From contig NZ_VIUE01000040.1 in assembly GCF_007828215.1 (NCBI RefSeq), positions 1-39,510 on the forward strand: 39,510 bases of DNA, given 5' to 3'. The stretch comes from Pseudomonas sp. SJZ074 (GTDB lineage Bacteria; Pseudomonadota; Gammaproteobacteria; Pseudomonadales; Pseudomonadaceae). Below are positions 25,505-32,798 of the stretch, one piece after another. Every line of letters starts with the position of its first letter. Positions within the stretch are counted from its first letter, which is position 1. Both the position numbers and the translations under genes were made by a program. The notes beneath the pieces are model-generated. The model was not told the origin of the DNA and ran no database searches. It worked only from the letters and a program-made list of their open reading frames with translations.

Positions 25505-25518
25505 TTGACCCCGGTCAA
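25505..25518 (+). promoter_or_regulatory. ANR/FNR box
   Basis: TTGACCCCGGTCAA is a perfect palindrome and matches the Pseudomonas ANR consensus TTGAY-N4-RTCAA. Its centre (25511.5) is about 41.5 bp before 25553, where a transcript would begin if TAACCT at 25541-25546 is the -10 hexamer: the class II activator position. Confidence 0.85.
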
Positions 25519-25540
25519 TGTTCACCCTGGCTCGATTGGT

Positions 25541-25546
25541 TAACCT
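25541..25546 (+). promoter_or_regulatory. Putative -10 hexamer for the CcoM-like gene
   Basis: TAACCT sits where an ANR-activated promoter would need it, giving a 5' leader of about 32 bases before the ATG at 25585. Confidence 0.45.
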
Positions 25547-25584
25547 GGCTCCAACACAACAGGGGCGGGACCAGGAGGCCAATC

Positions 25585-25701
25585 ATGTTTTTCGACAATG
25601 TGGTGTTTGCCGGAATGTTGACGGTCGGCTTCATGTTCGTATTTTTTGCCGTTTTTGGATTATTCATCTGGAAAGATGCACACAGGCGCAAAAAGCCGTA
25701 A
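25585..25701 (+). CDS. ccoM: CcoM-like single-span membrane peptide, 38 aa
   Basis: The frame starts with ATG behind AGGAGG, the best ribosome site in this region, and encodes MFFDNVVFAGMLTVGF followed by one transmembrane helix (about residues 7-29), ending in the charged FIWKDAHRRKKP tail. The pattern strongly resembles CcoM, the ~36-residue accessory subunit of cbb3-type cytochrome oxidase known from P. stutzeri, which is encoded away from the cco operon. A perfect ANR box upstream agrees with low-oxygen control. The assignment rests on remembered resemblance; it could also be another small FixQ-like peptide. Confidence 0.75.
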   Translation: MFFDNVVFAGMLTVGFMFVFFAVFGLFIWKDAHRRKKP

Positions 25702-25736
25702 GTCTTTCCAACTGCAACGAGCACGCAAGGCATTTT

Positions 25737-25762
25737 GGGCGACTTCGGTCGCCCTTTTTTTT
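25737..25762 (+). terminator. Rho-independent terminator after the CcoM-like gene
   Basis: GGGCGAC-TTCG-GTCGCCC followed by eight T residues; a stable UUCG-type tetraloop. Confidence 0.95.
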
Positions 25763-25792
25763 GTGCGAAATTTCTGTCTGCACACAATCCCC

Positions 25793-25896
25793 TGTGGGAG
25801 CGAGCCTGCTCGCGATGGCGTCAGTTCAGCCAATATCAATGGTGGTTGACCCACCGCTATCGTCGGATCGCCGCCCGGAGCAGGCTCGCTCCCACA
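25793..25896. repeat. REP doublet, 104 bp
   Basis: The left arm TGTGGGAGCGAGCCTGCTCG and the right arm GAGCAGGCTCGCTCCCACA flank a core (GATGGCGTCAGTTCAGCC start) shared with the copy after pcaG, though this one is 14 bases longer. It lies between the convergent CcoM-like and pit genes. Confidence 0.9.
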
Positions 25897-25917
25897 GGGA
25901 TAAAGCAACTGGCATAA

Positions 25918-25954
25918 AAAAAGGTGCGACCCCGCAAGGATCGCACCTTTTTTG
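25918..25954. terminator. Rho-independent terminator of pit
   Basis: The arms AAGGTGCGA and TCGCACCTT with A-run and T-run flanks lie 14 bp after the pit stop (minus strand) and can also act for plus-strand read-through. Confidence 0.9.
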
Positions 25955-25967
25955 TAAGGCGCTGGAA

Positions 25968-27443
25968 TCAGCTGCCCAGGGCCTTGGAAGCCAGCCAGAA
26001 CAACCCGGCCGACAGCGCCACCGTTGCCGGCAGGGTCAGCACCCAGGCCAGCAGGATGTTACGCACCGTGCCGCCTTGCAGGCCGCTCTTGTTGGCAATC
26101 ATGGTGCCGGCCACGCCGGAGGACAGCACGTGGGTAGTGGATACCGGCAGGCTGAAGACGTTAGCCAGGCCGATCATGCACGCCGTGGTGATCTGCGCCG
26201 ACATGCCCTGGGCGTAGGTCATGCCCTGCTTGCCGATTTTCTCGCCGATGGTCAGCACCACACGCTTCCAGCCCACCATGGTGCCCAGGCCCAGCGCCAG
26301 GGCAACGGCCAGGATCACCCAGAACGGGGCGTATTCGGTCGTGGCGGTCAGGTCCTTGCGCAGTTTGTTCAGGTCGTCTTTTTCGCGGGCCGCCAGGTTT
26401 GGCAACTTGCCGACCTTCTTGGCCGTGTCGTCCAGGCAGAGCAGGTAGCGGCGAACCTCGATGCGGCTTTCCGACGGGAGCGAGTGATAATCGGCCACGC
26501 CCTTGAGGGTGTCGAGCAGCGCGTTGATGGTGGGTTCGGTCTGCTGCGGGTTGCAACGGAATTTCTCCGGCAGGTCGCCCGGCACGCTTTTGCCCAGCGC
26601 CAGGTATTCGCCCAGGGATTCGCTGTTGCGCTGGTAGAACTGGCTCAGGTGCAGGGTCGCGTCACGGGTGCGCTCGATCTGGTAGGTGGTGCTGCTCAGG
26701 TCGAGTACGAATTGCGCCGGCACGATGCCGATCAGCACCAGCATGATGAGGCCGATACCTTTCTGACCATCGTTGGAACCGTGAACGAAACTGACGGCCA
26801 TGGCCGAAATTACCAGCACCAGGCGGTTCCAGAACGGAGGATGCTTCTTGTCGTCGATCTTGCGACGTTGTTCCGGTGTCTTGTGCATCTTCGACAGCGG
26901 TCGCCACCATTTCAGGCCAATCAGCACCAGGGCTGCAATCAGGAAGCCGGCCATGGGCGAGAACACCAGCGAGGCGCCGATATCGATCGCCTTCTGCCAG
27001 TTCACACCGTCACCCAGCGGGATGTCGTTGATCAACGCGTTGGCCAGGCCCACGCCGAGGATCGAACCGATCAACGTATGGGAGCTGGACGCCGGGATAC
27101 CGAAGTACCAGGTACCCAGGTTCCAGGTGATGGCGGCAGCGAGCAGCGAAAACACCATCGCCAGCCCGTGTCCGGTGTTCACATTGATCAGCAGTTCCAC
27201 GGGCAACAGGTGGACGATGGCATACGCCACGCCCACGCCGCCCAGCAGCACGCCGAGGAAGTTGAACACCCCGGAAAAGAACACCGCCAGGTGCGGCGGC
27301 ATCGCTTTGGTGTAGATAACAGTGGCAACCGCGTTAGCGGTGTCATGAAAGCCGTTGATGAACTCGAAGGCGAGGACAAAAGCCAGGGCGAGCAAGAGGC
27401 TCACAAGCACCCAAGCATCCAGTCCGCTGAATAAATCGATCAT
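25968..27443 (-). CDS. pit: Inorganic phosphate transporter, PiT family
   Basis: This 491-aa inner-membrane protein carries metal-phosphate into the cell with protons. The duplicated PiT signature is present: GFHDTANAVATVIYT (residues 31-45) in the first half and the matching VHGSNDGQKGIGL in the second. About ten hydrophobic segments surround a central hydrophilic loop of some 140 residues (about 270-380). The length matches PitA. A terminator and a REP doublet follow its stop. No Pho box was identified upstream. Confidence 0.95.
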   Translation of the reverse strand: MIDLFSGLDAWVLVSLLLALAFVLAFEFINGFHDTANAVATVIYTKAMPPHLAVFFSGVFNFLGVLLGGVGVAYAIVHLLPVELLINVNTGHGLAMVFSLLAAAITWNLGTWYFGIPASSSHTLIGSILGVGLANALINDIPLGDGVNWQKAIDIGASLVFSPMAGFLIAALVLIGLKWWRPLSKMHKTPEQRRKIDDKKHPPFWNRLVLVISAMAVSFVHGSNDGQKGIGLIMLVLIGIVPAQFVLDLSSTTYQIERTRDATLHLSQFYQRNSESLGEYLALGKSVPGDLPEKFRCNPQQTEPTINALLDTLKGVADYHSLPSESRIEVRRYLLCLDDTAKKVGKLPNLAAREKDDLNKLRKDLTATTEYAPFWVILAVALALGLGTMVGWKRVVLTIGEKIGKQGMTYAQGMSAQITTACMIGLANVFSLPVSTTHVLSSGVAGTMIANKSGLQGGTVRNILLAWVLTLPATVALSAGLFWLASKALGS

Positions 27444-27796
27444 GAAGGTTTTCTGACCCGGTCATAAGGGGGCGCGATTATGCCAGAAAACCACGTTGAT
27501 CGATGCACTGCCTGCTCATTGGTAACATTCTTCAACGAAATAATTTGTAGGAAACCTTCTGGGAGCAGGTTTTTCGAGGGCGGCGCAACCCATTGATTCC
27601 GGGGTTAAAAGCCAGGTGAGCGAGGGGCGCCGAGGCTGAGCAGGGCACCACGTAGTTGTATGAAATATCTGAAAAGAAAGTCAGTTACGACTTCCTCCAC
27701 CCTATGGCGGAAGGAGAGGGCGGCCCGCTCATGACGGGCGGCCAGCGCAGTGTCCGGTCGGGGTGGCGACCGGATACTGTTTCCACGGAAAGCGTG
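27444..27796. other. Intergenic region with tandem hairpins
   Basis: This 353-bp stretch lies between the pit start and the stop of the 66-aa gene. Near its right end are two hairpins: GGGCGGCCCG/CGGGCGGCC (27719-27741) and TCCGGTCG/CGACCGGA (27753-27774). They may protect the 3' end of the 66-aa gene's transcript, but no T-run follows. The rest holds the pit promoter region. I see no supported gene. Confidence 0.5.
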
Positions 27797-27997
27797 TTAT
27801 CGCTCTTCGGGCCTGAGTTCCTTTTCCATTTTCTGAAGTTCCTGGGAAAAGGCCTGATCCTGAACAGTGGCGCGTTTACGCCAGGGTTTGCGTTCCGGTT
27901 CAGGTTGGGCGGCGTAGGTGGTGACTTCCCCGCCGTAAACTTCCTTGTAACGTTGTTCCTGGCGCTCAAGTTCCGCGCGCAGTTCGTCTTTCGTCAC
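27797..27997 (-). CDS. Small charged protein, 66 aa
   Basis: The protein is a run of Glu, Lys and Arg likely to form two helices (MTKDELRAELERQEQRY at 1-17 and DQAFSQELQKMEKELRPEE near the end) joined by a VYGGEVTTYAAQPEPERKPWRK segment (in pieces). The start is a GTG at 27997 with AGGT about eight bases upstream; the open frame continues further but becomes low quality. I do not know its function. It looks like a small conserved Pseudomonas protein. Confidence 0.75.
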   Translation of the reverse strand: MTKDELRAELERQEQRYKEVYGGEVTTYAAQPEPERKPWRKRATVQDQAFSQELQKMEKELRPEER

Positions 27998-28449
27998 AGT
28001 ATTACCTAGCAAAGTGAATTGAATCTGGTGATACGCACTGCATGTATCCACGCAGACGGCCACGGCACCAGAGCTGACAGCTGACGTAGCATCAGGGCTT
28101 CGTGTTGTTGCCGATACAGGGGAAGCGGCCATGGGGCTTCAGGCACCTGAGGACGGAGCGGGCCGATGGGCCTTGCCGTCACTGAGTTGCATTATAGCGG
28201 TCCACCCGAAGAACACTATCGGGAAATACTAAAAGGGCGGATTGTTATGTGAACCCATGTTTGCATGTGCAACTTCTGGCAATTACGTTTCAAGCAATAC
28301 CATCGGTGCCGATACCCTCGCGCCGTTCAAGGCGACAAGTTCAATATTGCAACCTCGTTGTTCAAAGTCAAATGTGCCTGATGCCGCTGTTCAGATTCAT
28401 TATCGGATTCGCGGGCGGTCGGGCAATTTCCGCGGTCGGTTTCGTCGAT
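27998..28449. other. Intergenic region upstream of pcaR
   Basis: The 452 bp between the small charged gene and the PcaR palindrome hold the divergent promoters. A partial PcaR-like piece (CATTATCGGAT near 28400) is visible. Several ATG-started frames on plus have poor composition and no ribosome site, so I call none. Confidence 0.4.
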
Positions 28450-28482
28450 TGCGATTATCGGCCCGGAGTTCGATAATCGCAC
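28450..28482. promoter_or_regulatory. PcaR-box-like inverted repeat (pcaR promoter)
   Basis: TGCGATTATCG (28450-28460) and CGATAATCGCA (28471-28481) are exact inverted copies. The right half lies in GTTCGATAATCGCAC (28468-28482), which is identical to the PcaR box I recall for the P. putida pcaIJ promoter. It is about 77 bp before the pcaR start and suggests autoregulation. Confidence 0.78.
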
Positions 28483-28558
28483 GGTCTTGAGGGGCCAGCC
28501 CTTGTCGTACCTCAGGCCGCCGTTTGTAATGACCGTCATTGCCGGGGAAGTACCAGAC

Positions 28559-29401
28559 ATGAACGACCAATTGCGCAACGCCTTCTCTTCAGTCGCGCCA
28601 CCGATTGTCGCCTCACCGGCCAAACGGATTCAGGCCCTGACCGGCGACCCGGACTTCATGACGTCCCTGGCCCGCGGGCTGGCCGTGGTGCAAGCCTTCC
28701 AGGAGCGCAAGCGGCACCTGACCATTGCACAGATCAGCCATCGCACCGAGATCCCTCGTGCCGCCGTCAGGCGTTGTCTGCACACGTTGATCAAGCTCGG
28801 CTACGCCACCACCGACGGGCGCACCTATTCGCTGCTGCCCAAGGTGTTGACCCTCGGCCACGCCTATCTGTCGTCGACGCCGCTGGCGGTTTCTGCCCAG
28901 CCGTACCTGGATCGCATGAGTGAGCAATTGCACGAGGCCTGTAACATGGCGACCCTTGAAGGCGACGACATTCTCTATATCGCCCGATCGGCCACCACCC
29001 AGCGGCTGATTTCCGTGGACCTGTCCGTCGGAGGACGCCTGCCGGCCTATTGCACCTCCATGGGCAGGATTCTCCTGGCGGCCCTGGATGATGCTTCGCT
29101 GCGTGATTATCTCGACCATGCCGACCTGCAGGCCAAGACCAGCCGGACGCTGCACACCCCCGAGGCGCTGCTCGAATGTCTGCAGCAGGTGCGATTGCAA
29201 GGCTGGTGCATCGTCGACCAGGAGCTGGAGCAGGGCCTGCGGGCCATTGCCGTTCCGGTCTACGATGCTTCCGGCCAGGTCGTGGCGGCGCTGAATGTCA
29301 GTACCCACGCCGGACGTGTCAGCCGCACGGAGCTGGAGCAGCGGTTCCTGCCCAGTCTGTTGGGGGCCAGCCGGGACCTGAGCGCGCAGTTGTTCGCTTA
29401 A
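28559..29401 (+). CDS. pcaR: IclR-family regulator PcaR
   Basis: This 280-aa IclR-type protein has an N-terminal winged helix-turn-helix (HLTIAQISHRTEIPRAAVRRCLHTLIKLGYA, in pieces, residues about 57-86) and a C-terminal effector domain with NMATLEGDDILYIARS and the CTSMGRILLAAL block. PcaR activates the pca genes in response to beta-ketoadipate. The ATG at 28559 (MNDQLRNAFSS) gives the usual N-terminus and has GGAAG upstream; longer frames begin in the operator region. It lies next to pcaK, as in P. putida. Confidence 0.95.
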   Translation: MNDQLRNAFSSVAPPIVASPAKRIQALTGDPDFMTSLARGLAVVQAFQERKRHLTIAQISHRTEIPRAAVRRCLHTLIKLGYATTDGRTYSLLPKVLTLGHAYLSSTPLAVSAQPYLDRMSEQLHEACNMATLEGDDILYIARSATTQRLISVDLSVGGRLPAYCTSMGRILLAALDDASLRDYLDHADLQAKTSRTLHTPEALLECLQQVRLQGWCIVDQELEQGLRAIAVPVYDASGQVVAALNVSTHAGRVSRTELEQRFLPSLLGASRDLSAQLFA

Positions 29402-29404
29402 GCT

Positions 29405-29419
29405 GTTCGATAAACGCAC
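29405..29419 (+). promoter_or_regulatory. PcaR box (pcaK promoter)
   Basis: GTTCGATAAACGCAC differs from the pcaR-upstream box at one position. It begins four bases after the pcaR stop and 113 bp before the pcaK start, so pcaK probably has its own PcaR-controlled promoter. Confidence 0.75.
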
Positions 29420-29512
29420 AGAGACGTCTCGGGTCAATTGACGGTATTTATCCAGCCTCATTAATGTCGCGGCAGCGTCATCCGGCGCAATCGGGTCCGA
29501 TCTGCCCGGCAC

Positions 29513-29520
29513 AATAATAA
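29513..29520 (+). promoter_or_regulatory. CA-motif (Crc/Hfq) before pcaK
   Basis: AATAATAA fits the AAYAAYAA catabolite-repression motif and lies 12 bases before the pcaK ATG at 29532, overlapping or adjoining the ribosome site. Aromatic transport genes are known targets of Crc in pseudomonads. Confidence 0.6.
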
Positions 29521-29531
29521 TGAGAGATACG

Positions 29532-30878
29532 ATGAACCAGCCTCAGACCTCCGTAGGCCATTGCCTCGACGTACAGTCCTTCATCAATGCGCAACCCATT
29601 TCGCGCTACCAGTGGCGTGTGGTGATCCTCTGTTTCCTGATTGTCTTCCTCGATGGCCTCGACACGGCGGCCATGGGCTTCATTGCCCCGGCCCTGTCCC
29701 AGGATTGGGGCGTCGATCGCGCCAGCCTCGGCCCGGTCATGAGCGCGGCGCTGATCGGCATGGTTTTCGGTGCACTGGGCTCAGGGCCACTGGCTGACCG
29801 CTTCGGGCGAAAAGTCGTGCTGGTGGGCGCGGTCGTGCTGTTCGGTGCGTTCAGCCTGGCGTCGGCGTACAGCGCCAATGTCGAGCAGTTGCTGGTGCTG
29901 CGCTTCCTGACGGGCCTGGGGCTGGGCGCGGGGATGCCAAACGCCACCACCTTGCTGTCGGAGTACACCCCGGAGCGCAAGAAATCCCTGTTGGTGACCA
30001 GCATGTTCTGTGGGTTCAACCTGGGGATGGCCGGCGGCGGCTTCATCTCGGCCAAATTGATACCGGCGTTCGGTTGGCACAGCTTGCTGCTGATCGGCGG
30101 GATCCTGCCATTGATCCTGGCGGTGGTGCTGCTGTTCTGGCTGCCGGAGTCGGCGCGCTACCTGCTCGTGCGCAATCGTGGCGCTGACAAGGTACGCAAG
30201 GCCCTGGCGCCGATCGACCCGGCCACCATTGCCCAGGCGGCCAGCTTCAGTGTGCCCGAGCAGAAAACCGTGAAGGCCCGGAACGTGCTCGCGGTGATTT
30301 TCTCCGGCACCTATAGCGCCGGTACGTTGCTGCTGTGGCTCACCTATTTCATGGGCCTGGTGATCGTTTACCTGTTGACCAGTTGGCTGCCGACGCTGAT
30401 GCGTGACAGTGGCGCGAGCATGGAGCAGGCCGCTTTCATCGGTGCGCTGTTCCAGTTGGGCGGTGTCTTGAGCGCGGTGGGCGTGGGCTGGGCGATGGAT
30501 CGGTTCAATCCCCACAAGGTCATCGGCTTTTTCTACCTGATGGCCGGGTTATTTGCCTACGCCGTAGGGCAGAGCCTGGGCAGCATCACCCTGCTTGCCA
30601 CCCTGGTGCTGGTGGCCGGGATGTGCGTCAACGGCGCGCAATCGGCGATGCCTTCCCTGGCGGCGCGCTTCTACCCGACCCAAGGCCGGGCCACGGGGGT
30701 ATCGTGGATGTTGGGCATCGGCCGGTTCGGTGCCATTCTCGGGGCCTGGATGGGCGCGACGCTGTTGGGCCTGGGCTGGAACTTCGAGCAGGTATTGACC
30801 GCGCTGGTCGTTCCAGCAGCGCTGGCGACCGCAGCAGTGGTGATCAAGGGCATGGTCAGCCATGCGGATGCGACCTGA
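29532..30878 (+). CDS. pcaK: 4-hydroxybenzoate/protocatechuate transporter PcaK
   Basis: This 448-aa MFS permease of the aromatic acid:H+ symporter group has the family signature FLDGLDTAAMGFIAPAL with Asp41 and Asp44, residues important in PcaK, and the cytoplasmic loop GPLADRFGRK. It has twelve predicted membrane helices. I chose the second ATG (29532), giving MNQPQTSVGHCLDVQSF as in P. putida PcaK; an ATG at 29520 would add four residues and erase the ribosome site. It lies between a PcaR box and a REP doublet. It imports 4-hydroxybenzoate and related acids. Confidence 0.95.
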   Translation: MNQPQTSVGHCLDVQSFINAQPISRYQWRVVILCFLIVFLDGLDTAAMGFIAPALSQDWGVDRASLGPVMSAALIGMVFGALGSGPLADRFGRKVVLVGAVVLFGAFSLASAYSANVEQLLVLRFLTGLGLGAGMPNATTLLSEYTPERKKSLLVTSMFCGFNLGMAGGGFISAKLIPAFGWHSLLLIGGILPLILAVVLLFWLPESARYLLVRNRGADKVRKALAPIDPATIAQAASFSVPEQKTVKARNVLAVIFSGTYSAGTLLLWLTYFMGLVIVYLLTSWLPTLMRDSGASMEQAAFIGALFQLGGVLSAVGVGWAMDRFNPHKVIGFFYLMAGLFAYAVGQSLGSITLLATLVLVAGMCVNGAQSAMPSLAARFYPTQGRATGVSWMLGIGRFGAILGAWMGATLLGLGWNFEQVLTALVVPAALATAAVVIKGMVSHADAT

Positions 30879-30895
30879 CTCGCGTGCTGATTTTT

Positions 30896-30985
30896 TGTGG
30901 GAGCGGGCTTGCTCGCGAAGGCATAGGTACATTCAACATCTGTGTTGGCTGACACCCCGCTTTCGCGAGCAAGCCCGCTCCCACA
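30896..30985. repeat. REP doublet, 90 bp, inverted relative to the others
   Basis: Perfect arms TGTGGGAGCGGGCTTGCTCG and CGAGCAAGCCCGCTCCCACA. The core read on the minus strand has GATGTTGAATGTACC, which the other copies show on the plus strand, so this copy is inserted the other way round. It separates pcaK from pcaI. Confidence 0.92.
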
Positions 30986-31029
30986 GGAATTTTGCTTCTC
31001 TGGATTAATCGATAGCCAAACAACAATCT

Positions 31030-31063
31030 GTTCGATAAACGAACACTCAGTCGATTATCGGAT
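31030..31063 (+). promoter_or_regulatory. Tandem PcaR boxes (pcaI promoter)
   Basis: GTTCGATAAACGAAC (31030-31044) is followed four bases later by GTCGATTATCGGAT (about 31050-31063), the second being an inverted copy of the same CGATAATCG core. Two PcaR sites are what was described for the P. putida pcaIJ promoter. They lie about 100 bp before pcaI. Confidence 0.75.
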
Positions 31064-31161
31064 TGTTTGGGCTTTTCCCGCAGCTTAATCTTCAGTCACT
31101 CCGGCGCTGAACCTCGCGCCTTTTTCTTCATGTCGGTCCACTGGAAAACGGGAGCCTGCCC

Positions 31162-32022
31162 ATGGCTGAAATCCTTTCGCTGCACGACGCGGTGAAGCAA
31201 TTGGTCAACGACGGCGATACCGTCGCCCTCGAAGGCTTCACCCACTTGATTCCGACGGCGGCGGGTCATGAAATTATCCGCCAGGGCAAGAAAGACCTGA
31301 CCCTGGTGCGGATGACTCCGGACCTGATCTACGACCAGTTGATCGGCGCAGGTTGTGCGCGCAAGTTGATTTTCTCCTGGGGCGGCAACCCGGGCGTGGG
31401 TTCGCTGCACCGCTTGCGCGATGCCGTGGAAAAGCAATGGCCGCAACCTTTGGAGATCGAGGAACACAGCCACGCGGACCTGGCCAATGCCTATGTCGCC
31501 GGGGCCTCCGGCCTGCCGTTCGCCGTGCTGCGGGCCTATGCCGGTTCCGATCTGCCGAAAGTCAACCCGCTGATCAAAAGCGTGACCTGTCCCTTTACCG
31601 GTGAAGTCCTGGCCGCGGTGCCTTCGGTACGTCCCGATATCACCGTGATCCACGCCCAGAAAGCCGACCGCAAGGGCAACGTGCTGCTGTGGGGCATCCT
31701 CGGTGTGCAGAAAGAAGCCGCCCTGGCTGCCAAGCGCTGCATCGTCACCGTGGAAGAGATCGTCGACGACCTGAACGCACCGATGAATGCCTGCGTCCTG
31801 CCGACCTGGGCCTTGAGCGCGGTCTGCCATGTGCCCGGTGGTGCTCATCCGTCCTACGCCCACGGCTACACCGAGCGTGACAATCGTTTCTACCAGGCGT
31901 GGGATGCCATCGCCCGGGACCGTGAGGCCTTTACCGCGTGGATCAACGAATACATCCATGGCACCCGGGATTTCAGTGAATTGCAGGCCAAACTGGCAGC
32001 CGCTTCGGAGGCGAAACAATGA
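31162..32022 (+). CDS. pcaI: 3-oxoadipate CoA-transferase subunit A
   Basis: This 286-aa alpha subunit of a family I CoA-transferase moves CoA from succinyl-CoA to beta-ketoadipate together with PcaJ. The GFTHLIPTAAGHE region and SWGGNPGVGSLHRLRDAVE region are typical of the longer CatI/GctA-like group rather than the ~230-aa P. putida PcaI. GGGAG precedes the ATG. The stop overlaps the pcaJ start (ATGA at 32019-32022). Name by context: next to pcaJ and pcaF in a PcaR-controlled cluster. Confidence 0.9.
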   Translation: MAEILSLHDAVKQLVNDGDTVALEGFTHLIPTAAGHEIIRQGKKDLTLVRMTPDLIYDQLIGAGCARKLIFSWGGNPGVGSLHRLRDAVEKQWPQPLEIEEHSHADLANAYVAGASGLPFAVLRAYAGSDLPKVNPLIKSVTCPFTGEVLAAVPSVRPDITVIHAQKADRKGNVLLWGILGVQKEAALAAKRCIVTVEEIVDDLNAPMNACVLPTWALSAVCHVPGGAHPSYAHGYTERDNRFYQAWDAIARDREAFTAWINEYIHGTRDFSELQAKLAAASEAKQ

Positions 32023-32798
32023 CGTACTCCACCAACGAAATGATGACCGTCGCCGCGGCCCGTCGGTTGAAGAACAACGCCGTGTGCTTCGTCGGCATCG
32101 GCCTGCCATCGAAAGCGGCCAACCTGGCGCGGTTGACCTCGTCGCCGGATGTCGTGCTGATCTACGAGTCCGGCCCGATTGGTGCCAAACCCAGCGTGTT
32201 GCCGCTGTCCATTGGCGATGGTGAGCTGGCTGAAACGGCGGATACCGTCGTACCGACCGGTGAAATTTTCCGCTACTGGCTGCAGGGTGGGCGTATCGAC
32301 GTCGGTTTCCTTGGCGCGGCACAGGTCGACCGTTTCGGCAACATCAACACCACGGTGGTGGGCAATTACCATCAGCCAAAAGTCCGCCTGCCGGGCGCCG
32401 GCGGTGCACCGGAAATCGCCGGCTCGGCCAAGAGCGTGTTGATCATCCTCAAGCAGTCGGCGCGTTCGTTCGTCGATAAGCTGGACTTCATCACTTCGGT
32501 CGGTCACGGCGAGGGCGGTGATTCCCGCAGGCGCCTGGGCCTGCCGGGTGCGGGGCCGGTGGGTATCATCACCGACCTGTGCATCATGGAGCCGGAAGCC
32601 GGCACCCATGAATTCGTGGTGACTTCACTGCACCCCGGCGTGACCCGCGAGCAGGTCATCGCCGCTACCGGATGGGCGATCCGTTTCGCCGACCAGGTGC
32701 ACACCACCGCCGAGCCGACTGACGTGGAGCTGCGCGCACTGCGCGATCTGGAAGCTCGCACGGCGGCGGCTCACGGCCAGGCACCGGGAGAAGCCTGA
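32019..32798 (+). CDS. pcaJ: 3-oxoadipate CoA-transferase subunit B
   Basis: This 259-aa beta subunit carries the catalytic glutamate in VVLIYESGPIGAKP (Glu50), which forms the enzyme-CoA thioester. It belongs to the longer CatJ/GctB-like group. Its start overlaps pcaI and its stop overlaps pcaF (TGATG at 32796-32800), so all three are likely translated in step. Confidence 0.92.
   Translation: MTYSTNEMMTVAAARRLKNNAVCFVGIGLPSKAANLARLTSSPDVVLIYESGPIGAKPSVLPLSIGDGELAETADTVVPTGEIFRYWLQGGRIDVGFLGAAQVDRFGNINTTVVGNYHQPKVRLPGAGGAPEIAGSAKSVLIILKQSARSFVDKLDFITSVGHGEGGDSRRRLGLPGAGPVGIITDLCIMEPEAGTHEFVVTSLHPGVTREQVIAATGWAIRFADQVHTTAEPTDVELRALRDLEARTAAAHGQAPGEA

Noticed and set aside
25518..27434. 638-codon open frame on plus opposite pit
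   Set aside because: It runs through the CcoM-like gene, a terminator and a REP, and is Gln/His/Arg-rich without domains; pit on minus has clear signatures.
28242..28490. Plus-strand frame upstream of pcaR
   Set aside because: No ribosome site, an odd composition, and it overlaps the PcaR operator.
29433..29442. Palindrome GTCAATTGAC in the pcaR-pcaK gap
   Set aside because: It is short and matches no operator I know; it could be chance.
31019..31026. AACAACAA resembling a Crc/Hfq motif before pcaI
   Set aside because: It lies upstream of the PcaR boxes, so it is probably outside the pcaI transcript.
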